Translations under genes and position numbers: made by a program
Assembly: GCF_905220415.1 (NCBI RefSeq)
Contig: NC_059568.1
Location: 13,702,001 to 13,766,000, forward strand
Direction: 5' to 3'
From: Colias croceus
Lineage: Eukaryota; Arthropoda; Insecta; Lepidoptera; Pieridae
Length of the DNA: 64,000 bases
In this document: positions 9,494 to 20,987 of the stretch, in pieces
Position numbering within the stretch: position 1 is the first letter of the stretch
Layout: every line of letters starts with the position of its first letter
The notes under the pieces: model-generated
Database searches by the model: none
What the model was told of the DNA's origin: nothing
Seen by the model: only the letters and a program-made list of their open reading frames with translations

Positions 9494-11911
9494 TAATAAT
9501 ATTATTCTAGCTATTCTCCATTAAAATTAGCTGCCTTAGCCAGACGTGTGATTATTAGTAGAACACAAAGCAGCATATACGTGTGCACTGTGCACGCTTC
9601 ACCCAGATGGGGTTCATTTAGTACTAAAAATAATTAAAAGCACAAAAAGCAACAGAAAAGCTTTTACGCGACCATAGCAGGCTAATTACTTCATTTACTG
9701 CGGCCATTCCATTTCTAAAATTATTACCCCTTTATGCCAAAATATGGAATAATTACTTTTAACATCGGCGTCCAATAAGGATTTTTCGTATTTCATGGTC
9801 TATGTTTTTTTTTCTTTTTGTTCTAAGTGCTTAACATTTTCAGCTCTCTACAAAAACATGTTTATTGAGATTTTAAAATTTATTAAAAACTTGTTCTTTA
9901 CTAAATTTAGTCAACTAGGTGGTCTAGGGAATAATTTTCTCTCTACATTCACTTTTATATTTTAATGGATTTGTTTTATATATTTTTTTAATTTATTCTT
10001 TATCCTCCATTCTCTCCAATGCAAAAAATCATAATATTGAATAATCATTTGAAACAAACATTTTTACAGCCGGGTAGTAAGTAATTTTCTAATCTTGTGA
10101 GATTTTTTAAGAAATGCAGTGGAACCAATTTCAAAGATAAGATGGGCATCTTAAGGAGAAAAACATAGGATGATATTGCGGTTTATTTCGTGAAAGCTAC
10201 TTATCCATAATATTATATTTTCACCCCTCAGGATATTAGGCAGATATTCTTTGAAAGAAAAATCGTAATCTTTCATAATGAGATATCTTATCTCAACAAC
10301 TCTGTGTTTTCTTAACGAACCCTCAAGGAATGTTATATATGTAATTATTTTGTCTTCCATTAACATTTTGGGAAATCAAATCATTATTAGTCTTGCCGAA
10401 TTATTAGGTATTGGATTGTATTTCAGCCAATTGATTAGCTTGTTGGTACTGGATCTTAATTGCGGTTTTGATATTGATACGAAATGGAAATGTAATTTCT
10501 AAAATATTTGATATTAAAAAATATGAAATTCGAGGGTTCTGAATCAATTTATATTCTATTTATCTTTTATTTTAATAACACAAATAATAAACTAACTTTA
10601 ACTTTTAAAATGCTAGGAAAAAAGTTGGTAGTATCAGAGATTTCGACAGGGGACAAATTCTACATAGGATACCTTTGAGTCTGGAAAATAAGGGTTATGT
10701 CGAATTTGCTACATTATGTTCAATGTCTCTGGAGATCGGAAACCCTTTCTACCCACGGATGTAGACACACGTTGATTCACTATATGTTCTGTTGTCCTCC
10801 ATACCAACACTAAAACAAATTTACATTTACGAAATACGTTCACGTGAAAGTCATTTTAAGTATCGTCTCTCCGTGCGCGCATCAAATGCGAAATTTTTCA
10901 TACATTTTGGAAGTGTCTGATTAAATTTATTTGAGAATCCGGTGTAACAAACACTTTTTAAAATTCACTTTATTTCTTCATAGCTATAACACGGGAATAC
11001 TTTTAGAGTTAAACTTGCCCTGGACACATGGAATTTAAGTTGCAGGAGCATACATTTGCTTTTAAATTTATGACAGCTATTGTGGAGCTTATTTAATATT
11101 AAATTACAAGACTGCAACTGTCTGTATTTTTTTAACTTAGTGGCAACAATTTTCGAAATTCTCCGCGTGTATGACACCAGACTCATGTTAAATTATTAAC
11201 AACTCCGACAGAATAATAATAAGCTCAATGAAAAAAAAATACTCAGTTCTTTACGCTTGTAAATATGTTTTTTATTACAAATATATAAACGATAAATATT
11301 TAATAAGGCGTAATAAGCGTTCGAAATGAGGCATTTTTGACGTTTGAGTGTTCACGAATATAGGCTTACGATCAACTTACGACGCGGACGCTCTGATTTT
11401 ATAACATGTTTATAAGACACCGGTTTTTTTGTAATGTAATATTATGTCACTTTAAGAAAAAGTGACATGAATTAAGAGCAAAAGTGGACTTTGTGCGTAT
11501 TTCGCGATATCTCACATATTTTAACCTTCATATTATAAGCCGTTATTTATTATTAAATATAGCCTAGAATCTAGACTATGTTGCATGATATATATATATA
11601 ATTATATATGATTTATATTTTTAAGATTTTTATCTAACAACGTGGGGAATAAAAAACGCATGCTTGCAGATGTGGTCTAAATTATGCATGTGTTTTACTA
11701 AAACAAAAAACACCGAAGCGATAAATTATTGTAATTTATTACATTTTATTAATTCTTTAAATATTTAAAATTGTACATAAAAATAATGTGACTTTATCTA
11801 AATTTTAGTTATAAATAAAAAAAATTATACAATTTTATCTAATGTCGAACATTTTTTGACTTATAACGAAACAATCTCATTCTATGCAAACCTCCATAAT
11901 ATATTATAATA
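9494..11911. other. gene-poor AT-rich stretch
   Basis: Short overlapping frames of 71-74 codons occur at 10151-10502 and 10965-11186, but they show no family features and overlap on opposite strands. I do not call them genes. An (AT)n run lies near 11590-11610. Confidence 0.35.
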
Positions 11912-12137
11912 CTAGCTATCCACCCACGGTTTCGCCCGCGTTTCAAAGAAAAACCCGCATAGTTCCCATTTCCGTGGGATTTCCGGGATAAAACCTATCC
12001 TATGTATTAATCCAAGTTACCCTCTAAATGTGTGCTAAATATCATTGTAATCTGTTCAGTAGTATTTGCGTGAAAGAGTAACAAACACACACATACACAT
12101 CCTCACAAACTTTCGCATTTATAATTAAATATTAGTG
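11912..12137 (-). mobile_element. Helitron-like non-autonomous copy (family A)
   Basis: It is in inverted orientation. The plus strand begins CTAGCTATCCACCCACGG (the 3' tail) and runs through GTTCCCATTTCCGTGGGATT to CTTTCGCATTTATAAT (the 5' head). Its hairpin tail differs slightly from the consensus, suggesting an older copy. Confidence 0.7.
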
Positions 12138-13065
12138 GGACTTCTACTATAATTGTGGGAATTACAATCTAAATGGAATTTCACCATCAGCTTTAATTAT
12201 ACATCGATAAATAATATTATGTGTAGAGAAAACAGAAAAATACCAGAGAAACGTAACATCGTCTTGTTACGTTAGGATTTAATTACAGTCATACGATACC
12301 GAAAGATACAACATAATATACTGTATCAATTAAAGGTTAAAAGCCTCTATAGAATGCATCAACGTTCAAAAACAATTATTTTTAAATTAGTAGGCTCGTC
12401 TAACTTTGGTTGTACAATATTACGAAATTCACAATTAAGGAGGATTATAAATCTTGCTCCAACAACTAGCTGACTCAACTTTGAATTTTTGATTATTTTA
12501 AAACTATTTTAATCGCTTCGTTCGCAACGTTATCAAATGTGCAGTTGTAATTTATAAATGCATTATATAATTATGAATTAGTAACAAATTGTTTTGTCCA
12601 TATTGAAAGAGTTTTAATGGATAAAATGCTTTTTTATACGCCAATATTCAGACATGTTCAAAAACATCAACCGCATTACAATATTTTAAAAACAAATTTT
12701 ATTTTTCTTAAAATAAAACAAGTCTTATTTTTGGGTTACCGAAATAGATAAGTTAATTTTGCGTGTTAATTCATTCGTCGAATGAAACGAAGCATCTGTC
12801 GCTCAAGAGGTCAAAGGCATTTGGCACATCAATCATAATCATAACCTTGTTTAACTAACCAATAAGCTGTTATTTTTGAGAAATATCGCGTATACATTTT
12901 GTGGTTTCAAGGTAAAACAACTGTTCATCGAAGGCCCAATTATAAATTATATGTAATACAGGCGAAGGTTTTTAATTCATCGGTATTATTTATTTGTGCA
13001 GTATTATTCATTATAGACATTTATTACTGATAATCATTCGTGATAATAATTATCTTCTTACTTTT
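12138..13065. other. AT-rich stretch, nothing recognised
   Basis: No gene, RNA or repeat could be supported here. Confidence 0.4.
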
Positions 13066-13254
13066 TAATATTATAAAGCTAAAGAATTCGTTTGTTTGTT
13101 TGAACGCGCTTATCTCAGGAACTACTGGACTGATATGAAAAATTCTTTCGGTGTTAGATAGCCCAATTATCGAGGCAGGCTATAAGGCTATTTATCATCA
13201 CGCTAAGACCAACATGAGCCTAGCACTGCGGGTAAAACCGCGGGGCACAGCTAG
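13066..13254 (+). mobile_element. Helitron-like non-autonomous copy (family B)
   Basis: The head TTAATATTATAAAGCTAAAG is followed by GTTTGTTTGTTTGAACGCG. The tail is GGTAAAACCGCGGGGCACAG then CTAG. It is a close sister of 8613-8812. Confidence 0.7.
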
Positions 13255-13360
13255 TGTTTTATATGACTGGTAGATAAAGTGAAGATAATTGTACTTATTC
13301 ACAAAGTTTGTTAGTATGTATGGTCTTTGCTTTTCGTGCGGAAAAAGTTTTAGTTTAGTT

Positions 13361-13371
13361 CACAGGTAAGT
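13361..13371 (+). promoter_or_regulatory. juxtaposed splice acceptor and donor (possible recursive splice site)
   Basis: A T-rich tract (GTTTTAGTTTAGTT) runs into CACAG followed directly by GTAAGT. A back-to-back strong 3' and 5' splice site is the signature of ratcheting points in long insect introns. No host gene on the plus strand is visible, so this is a candidate only. Confidence 0.2.
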
Positions 13372-13439
13372 ACGTTCTGGAAAAGAATTGTAGTAGTGGA
13401 CCAGATTTGTTGCATGAGTGTTTCGAGAACTCTTGCTTT

Positions 13440-13715
13440 TTATGTTAGATAGGGTAACTAAATTTTCACCTGATGGTAATAAACACTTCCAATGAACATT
13501 TGCAAAGGTAAAGGCTCTAGACATGCGTGGTTCGCTTCTAAGGGATAAGGAAAAGATTGACGATAGGAAGAAAGGTATAGTCTAATAAGGGTAAGGAGAA
13601 AGGTCTCCGGCTCCCTCACTCATCGAGAAATTCGCATGCAACTATTTCACGCAGACCTCCTGTAGGGTTTGGTAGCCTCAGTGTAACTGGCCTTAATTGA
13701 AGCATGCTCCTAGTC
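13440..13715. repeat. decayed interspersed repeat, LINE 3'-end-like
   Basis: Words such as TTTCACCTGATGGTAA, GGTTTGGTAGCCTCAGTG and TATTTCACGC resemble 3' regions of lepidopteran LINE copies from memory. No coding frame survives and borders are unclear. Confidence 0.3.
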
Positions 13716-16308
13716 TCTCAAAATTGAATCAACAATACACAAATTCAAATAATGAAGTCACTCCCATTTAAATGGCTAGCACAATATACACGGATCCCAA
13801 GACGTTGAGATTATTACGACACCTTTGCTGTAATCCCGGCTGTAAAACGTTTAATGGCGTACATTAAAATGAAGTTACTAGATAAATCTCCTTTCCTTAC
13901 AACTCGAGAAAAGGTTATATATTACTGGTGTATAGCATTTACTTCTTCTTGCAGAAAAGTTCATGTATATTAAATTATTAAATTTGTTAAATGCATAGAC
14001 GTTAATATTATCTTCTCTCTATATAACATATCTGAGTCGGTATGACTCGTATCTAATATGTACATTATATTGTATGAATTGTGTGTATTGTATTATTATA
14101 TGTTTTATACAACTTAATTTGCAGGTAAAAGTCTAGAATCGTTAAGGCTATTACGAGTAACGAATCGTAGGTCCACACGTAGGTAGGCCGAAGAAGAATC
14201 TAATTATTATTTAAGTTGCTTGTTGATCTGATAAAAAGGAAAAATTCAGACCATTCCAGCCGGGTCCAAAAAGTATTCCAAGATATTAGAACATTTACCC
14301 TACATTTGAAATGGAGATAAAGATAAACTATTATTTATCCCGGGCTTGATTACAAATTACAATATTTAATTGTTTGAAGTACACTTGTAGAATTTCATAA
14401 AAAATACATTGATAAATAGCATCATTAAGATTAAAGAAAAAATCTGCCCCGCTTAAATAATCCGACCAAGTTCGACCATAAAAATATAAACCCAACCCTG
14501 TAAATTTATTACATTTTTACGCGAGTTTTACTCTAAAATTTGTTTAATATCCAACGTAATCCTTATAACACGGATATGATATAATATAACCACATTTTAT
14601 TTTATATAATAATATAATTGTGAAAACTAGCCTCTCTCCCCTGCTTTTCCCGCAAAACAAAGACCATACAAAAAATATAGCCCAGATCGTTCAGGAACTA
14701 AATTCTCTACTATTGAAAGCTAGAAATCTATCCGTTTTCGAGCTTAACTGTACATACAAAATATTCCTCTATATAAAATTAGTCTTTACGTATATTTTAT
14801 TTCCAAGTAAGCAAATAATACAGCCTTAACATAACGATCGCTTAATTAGTTTTATTCGAAATTACGACGTGGATTTCAGCGTAAGTACATTTTATTCGTG
14901 TTTGTTGTCGTCGAATTAATGTAAGGATTTTAAAATAAAATTATATACGTGGATTCAGGGAATTTGAGATTAAATTTAAAAAAATCTATTGTTGGTCGTA
15001 ACAATAGGTGTAATCACTCTTTGGACTAAATAATGGGTAATTCTACTAGAATGTGTAATTTATGAGAAAAACCTTTTCAAATAGAAATATTTTTTACTAG
15101 CAATTACTCAAAAACAGACTATAATTTGAAAAAGACCTACCTTGAAAGAATCTATACGTAAGGTGTTGTAATACCAATTAATTACCTTCGTTAATAACAC
15201 GTTTGCTTTCGTTTTCCCAAAACTGTTCTAAATAAAGAATTATTAATATCATGACAATAATATGAATTACAGCCTTACCTATGAAAAGTATGTATTTATG
15301 TATTTATTCAACAGAGTTCTTCTCATCGTAATGGATTTTTTTTTCTGTCGTGGTAAGGTTACCATAATTTCATAAAACATTCAATAAGTTTCACTACAAT
15401 TCAATTTACATTCATTGCATGTTAGAAATTAGTATGCATTGAATTTCCTCAATCCAATATTTGTATGTCTGATTTATTTACATTGAAATCAACCATAATA
15501 CAAGGCTATTTCTTATTTAATGGTACATACCTATCGTTACAATTCAATACAGTTAATGATAAAATATTATGATTCAAATGTAGATTTAAATTCACGTTGA
15601 ATAATATTGTTGTAGTGTTCATGCCAAACAAACTAATTTCATAAATTCCAGATATCAGCAGGGTTTCTAAAGACTCTTATAAAGTTAATATGCTAATACA
15701 AGTTCACTTATATACAAATAACTTACTAGTGATGTATATTGTATAATAGCATATACATATTCTTATATTATATCTTCTTAGAACGTGGGTAAGTAGGTAC
15801 TATCAGATAAAACCCGGTAATTTGGAAGTTTGAGTATGAGAGAGAGTTTATGTTTATTTTTTTTTTCATATTCGTACAACATGTAATATTTCAAAAAGTG
15901 TATTTTTTTATTCAAACTTAAACTATATAAACATTTATTTAAACCTGTAACAATTTGCAGAAATAAAATATAAACAGAAAACAGTATCGAAATTCACTGA
16001 AGCCACATACATGGCTTCGGCGTGGATAAGTACTCTTTTTATTTAAGCACTTAGGTACTCCATAAAAAGGCAATGCATCCACTCTAAGTATGACATATTT
16101 TTAAGGCAAATGTGGCGTCCACATTAATTTGCAGCAGTGGTTTTTAAAATGGCAGCTTAAGTGAAACGGCTAGTGCCTTTTTCGTAGATTTTTCATAAAA
16201 TAACAGACTGTTTTAGTACCTAAATTCCTCAAGATGATGATTACCAAAATAATCTTATCTTAGCATGGCATTTCTTGCACCGATGAGTATAATATACCAC
16301 CAACTTCC
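13716..16308. other. gene-poor AT-rich stretch
   Basis: No supported gene is seen. A CAG-GTAAAA juxtaposition at 14121-14130 is a weaker version of the splice motif at 13361. A 69-codon frame at 14620 has no recognisable features. Confidence 0.35.
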
Positions 16309-16329
16309 GTGTTCCCCAACATGACATGG

Positions 16330-16468
16330 GAATCTTCAAGTAAAAAGCCAACATTCTTAAAGGTCTACTTCTACCCTGAAGGCGGCAATAAGATCGCAGT
16401 GTTCAATGCTGTGTATCGTCAAAGGCGACGACTATCACCTACCATCTGGGGTAGCAATAAAAAAAAAT
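16330..16468 (+). repeat. LINE 3'-end-like fragment with A-rich tail
   Basis: A GC-richer block contains TCAAAGGCGACGACTATCACC followed by TACCATCTGGGG, close to the 'calls of CACTTACCATCAGGTG' type of lepidopteran LINE 3' UTRs. It ends in an AATAAAAAAAAA run at 16457-16468, as a retroposed 3' end should. Confidence 0.35.
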
Positions 16469-16490
16469 CTATTAACACATCCATACTAAT

Positions 16491-16733
16491 CCATACTAAT
16501 ATTATAAATGCGAAAGTAACTCTGTCTGTCTGTCTGTTACTCAATCACGCCTTAACTACTGAACCAATTTGCATGAAATTTGGTATAGAGATATATTGAT
16601 ACCCGAGAAAGGACATAGGCTACTTTTTACCCCAGGACATAGGATAGGTTTTATCCCGGAAATCTCATGGGAACGGGAACTATGCGGGTATTTCTTTGAC
16701 TGCGCGGACGAAGCCGCGGGTGGAAAGCTGTTA
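16491..16733 (+). mobile_element. Helitron-like non-autonomous copy (family A), with mutated terminus
   Basis: The head CCATACTAATATTATAAATG is preceded by a second copy of CCATACTAAT, a 10-bp tandem start. CTGTCTGTCTGTCTG follows. The tail reads GGAAAGCTGTT rather than CTAG, so the 3' terminus is mutated. Its first 100 bp almost equal those of 20781-20987. Confidence 0.7.
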
Positions 16734-17688
16734 TTTATAAAATAGTGGTACCAAAACAGAAGCAGTAGAACAGAGGTATCAGTAAATCAGTCACGATTAT
16801 AAATGTTCGCTACGTTGTATAAAGCAAAGTAGCTTTTAATGCTTGAGTTCAGTTTCAACTTGCAGCTATGATCTTATAACTACTTATCTCGACCGCTCAA
16901 GAGATACAAGTGTTAAACTTTAAGTTTATAGCTTTGAAATTTCTCATAAAATCGCATTATGAAGACTCAAACTGCGGAGTGATTAGAGCGCTTTCATGTA
17001 GTTTAAATTTTAATAGAGTTATCTTTTGCTCGACTTAGATAATTGCGCTTTGAAACGATTCATAATAAATAGTTACATAATATACATATAATATGAACAA
17101 TACCGTTAAATATATGATAGGGATTAAAATATTAAGTATTTTATACATGTTCATTCGCAATGTGCTATGAAATAACACAATTAATTACGACCTGTTTTTT
17201 TGTTGTTGACCCTTGCTTAAAATGATAATAATTTATCCTATTTTATTCCTTAATTAATATTTAGTCTTATTATAGTATTTATTTAATTTTATTGAGAAAT
17301 ATTTTATCTCGTTCATAAGAAAATAATAAATAAACATAAAATCTTTAGATTCAATATTTACATACAAATTGTTAATTAAAAGTTCTTAATAATACATTAC
17401 TATATTTTTGCAGAAAAATATACTAATATTACAAAATTACAAAAACGCTGTTTCTAAACAATATAAAATGTAAAATAAATATTAATTTCACAAACAGATT
17501 ATAAATAGAAACATATTAATTAAAAACGTATTTAACATTTTTAATTAAGTTACTAATGCATTTCCATTTAAAATACTTGGAATTTACCATAAAAGAAAAA
17601 GTAGTGACCCATTCTCTTTAATCCTATTTTCTAACTAATTATTTTATCTTCCTTATATTATTACTTGTTCTGTGTCTTCCACAACTTA
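16734..17688. other. AT-rich stretch, nothing recognised
   Basis: No gene or named repeat is seen. Confidence 0.4.
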
Positions 17689-17872
17689 CTAGCATTCCGC
17701 GCGCAGCTTCGCCCACTTTGTCTTAAACCACTCTAATACCTAACAAATTATATTGTACTAAAACCTTTCTCAAGAACCAGTCTATCTATTAAAAACTCCC
17801 ATGAAAATCTGTTAAGTAATTTTAATGATCTAAACATACAGACGGCGGGAGTCGAATTTGTTTTATTCAATA
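17689..17872 (-). mobile_element. Helitron-like non-autonomous copy (family C)
   Basis: In inverted orientation the plus strand begins CTAGCATTCCGCGCGCAGC and contains AACCAGTCTATCTATTAAAA and AAAATCTGTTAAGTAATTTT. It is the diverged sister of 23505-23668 and 43562-43746. Confidence 0.6.
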
Positions 17873-19452
17873 TAACTATATCTATCATATCTTATATCCT
17901 TTACACATAATATTTAAAGAATATCACAACAATATTTGCGAAGCGTTTTATATTCCGCAGAAGTTGTCGGGGTGTCAAATATTGCATGTTTTATAGTGAA
18001 AACTGATATCGCCTCACAACTGGATTCAAGCCAAGCGGCACGTCCTTAACGTATTCTTTCGTCACTATTTATGAGACCCTTGAAGAAAATGAATAAAAGT
18101 GTTAAGTAATATTTTTACACAACACAATTTGAAATTAAATTCAATTTACGTAAACATGCACGTAGATATAAATTTAAGAAACACTTTTACCAAATGTAAT
18201 TATAATAATGATGATAAAATAAATTCTTCTAAGACTAAAATGAACATAAGTAGGTCTTTACTTACACACCCGAGAAAAATGCAATAGCTTAACGCTTATT
18301 GACATTGATAAAATTTATTTTCTAAATGTATGTAAACATAGTACATATATGTATACAAAAAACAAGCGCTTTACATACTCAACTGTGCTAATACCTTCGA
18401 TGAGCGATTACAAAACGTACCAAGCCTATCAACACATAAAAATATCTTGTATAAACATCTCACAAAACATGTTAGCATGCTACATCACTTTGTATTAAAA
18501 TGATTACAACGTAAGTACGATTGAACAAACTTTTTACTTTATATTTGTGAAAGGAAATTAAATTAGTGTTCTGCGGCAGGGCTGTCTATTTTATCTATTA
18601 AAAATCTGAAATTTAATATCCGTTCAACGTTAGTTTCACGCTTAAAGAGTCTAGGACAATAGCATTGACAATGTTAGGTATTATCTAGTATTTTCTGAAC
18701 GCTTTTAAATATTCAATTTGACCCACTTATGCTGTGACATATCTCCAACTATATTCTGAAGGTTTTGAAATTATTAAAACGAATTTACAACTATTCCTAT
18801 CAAATGAGTCATAATATTACGCAATATAATTACCAATTTTGGAATTACAGCCTTTTCAATCCTTGGTTAAGTCACGCATAAATTATAATCTTGATAAACC
18901 AAAATATCCACTTTCTAACCTGTATACATAATTATATTTATTTTGAGGTATGCGTGTTTTTTTATTTAATATTGAATTCATTACGGGACAGCCCTGTACT
19001 TGAGATTTGAGCGGTAACTGTGCAAGATAATCTGATTATTTAGCCATTAGCCAAATGCTCTACAAAGCTTGGCTTAAACTCTTTACAAAGAAATGTGAGA
19101 TGAAGTAATATTTAAGTAGAAAATATCGGAAAACATTGAGTTAAAAGTTAAGTGGATTGTATTAAACGGCACTCGAAGTATTTCTCAAGTTCACAGTCAA
19201 TAAATAGACCGTGGTGGTTCCACATTTGTACTTTCAAATTTGTTTTGAGATGAATTAAACTTTTTACTAACTTGCTTTACACTTCTCCTTCTAGTAATTC
19301 GTTAATAAAGACAGAGTGGTTTATTCAATTAAATAATTTAAGTATTCAAAAGGATGAGGTACATAATTTAAAATTACATTGCATATAATGTTTAATGTTT
19401 TAAAGAATAAACAAGGTACGATACCTTTATACGCTAACACATTTATTGTTAA
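17873..19452. other. AT-rich stretch, nothing firm
   Basis: A 62-codon asparagine- and lysine-rich frame at 18099-18287 reflects AT-rich composition. No gene is supported. Confidence 0.35.
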
Positions 19453-19672
19453 CTAGCTTTCATCCAGCAGCTTCGCCCGCGTTTTCAAAGAAAAACCCGT
19501 AAGTTCCCGTTTCCGTGGGATTTCCGGGATAAAACCTATCCTATGCGTTAATCTTAGTTACCCTCTATATGTGTGCTAAATTTCATTGTAATTGGTTCAG
19601 TAGTATTTGCGAGATCGAGACACATACACATTCTCACAAACTTTCGCATTTATAATATTATTTAGTAGGATA
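19453..19672 (-). mobile_element. Helitron-like non-autonomous copy (family A)
   Basis: In inverted orientation the tail CTAGCTTTCATCCAGCAGC lies at the left and the head CGCATTTATAATATTA at the right, with the GTTCCCGTTTCCGTGGG and AACTTTCGC blocks between. Confidence 0.7.
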
Positions 19673-20698
19673 GGATTAATAAAATCAGATATAGGTACTC
19701 CATTAATATAAACGCTTAAGTTCTATAAAATTTTCAGAAGGTTTAAATATTCAATGGCATAAATCTGTTACCATTATTCATACCAAAGTATGAACATTTC
19801 AAACAAAGCGTAATGAAAAAAAGGGTGTTAGTGTTGGTGCACCTTTAGGGATTTAATGGTGGACGCGTTGTAGCATACTTTTAAAGGGAACATGGATCTA
19901 CGATTACCTAGATTTCGCAGATAAAAAATCCTTTATGAACTATTTAATTGTAGATTTTAAATAGATTAAAAAAAATTCGTGAATAAATTTGAATCGAAAT
20001 TCATTAGAGCTTAGACAAACCTAAAGTTGCATGAATATGATAGTTTAATGAATAAATACCCTCTTTCTTGAAAAGGTCTGAAAATGATTAATGTCATGGA
20101 ATACTTAAAATAATGTTTTGTTTATGAATTATCTGTTAATTTATGAATAACGTTTATAAGCGTGTAATTTAAAGCTCTAGGATTATGCTCAGTAGCGCAA
20201 GTAATCATAAATACTGAGGTACTTCATAAATATAAGTTATTCATTCTGTAGTAAAATCTATTTGGCGACGTTTAGTCACAAGAATAGCTTTAACACCTTT
20301 ATAAAAATACATGGCGTGTCATAGGTTTTGCCTTTATCATTGCGTGTGAATAATAAGCCGTAAGCGTACATCTAGTATTTTATATCTTTGACTGTGAAGT
20401 AATAAAAGAATATGTGGGTTGTTTTAAGCACGATTGAATCGATCGAATAATTTAACTCAGTTTGTTCAGTGTGAGTGTTAGATCAAATATTATAATATTG
20501 ACACTTTAAATGAAGGCTACATACTGAAGATCCACTTATATGACTTGTTTGTATAGAATGTTAGTATCGTTTTATATTGCGTAATCAAATATGTCGGCCT
20601 ATGTCCGATCTATCTCCGGATCGGATATCCGTCCGGTGTAACTTAGGGAGAAATGACATACTCTCCAATACATTAAATGTATTTTTTTTTAAAGCTAT
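19673..20698. other. AT-rich stretch with a small GC patch
   Basis: Near 20600-20645 a short block (GATCTATCTCCGGATCGGATATCCG) is CpG-rich and partly self-complementary, origin unknown. Nothing else is seen. Confidence 0.3.
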
Positions 20699-20780
20699 AA
20701 TACTAATATTATAAAGCTGAAGAGTTTGTTTGTTTGTTTGAACGAGCTAATCTCGGGAACTACTGCTGTAGCGCAGCTAG
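20699..20780 (+). mobile_element. internally deleted Helitron-like copy (family B)
   Basis: It keeps the family B head (TACTAATATTATAAAGCTGA, GTTTGTTTGTTTG) and the last GCGCAGCTAG but has lost about 120 bp in between. It abuts the family A copy at 20781 head-to-tail. Confidence 0.65.
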
Positions 20781-20987
20781 TCCATACTAATATTATAAAT
20801 GCGAAAGTAACTCTGTCTGTCTGTCTGTTACTCAATCACGCCTTAACTACTGAACCAATTTGCATGAAATTTGGTATAGAGATATTATGACACCCGAGAT
20901 AGGACATAGGATAGGTTTTATCCCGGAAATCCTACGGGAACGGGTTTTTCATTGAAAACGCGGGCGAAGCCGCGGGCGGAAAGCTAG
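20781..20987 (+). mobile_element. Helitron-like non-autonomous copy (family A)
   Basis: It starts TCCATACTAATATTATAAAT directly after the CTAG of the preceding family B copy. It contains CTGTCTGTCTGTCTG and ATCCCGGAAATCC and ends with GCGGGCGAAGCCGCGGGCGG and AAAGCTAG before T. Confidence 0.75.

Noticed and set aside
10151..11186. Frames of 71-74 codons as small genes
   Set aside because: They overlap on opposite strands or have random-looking AT-rich composition, with no promoter, splice or domain support.
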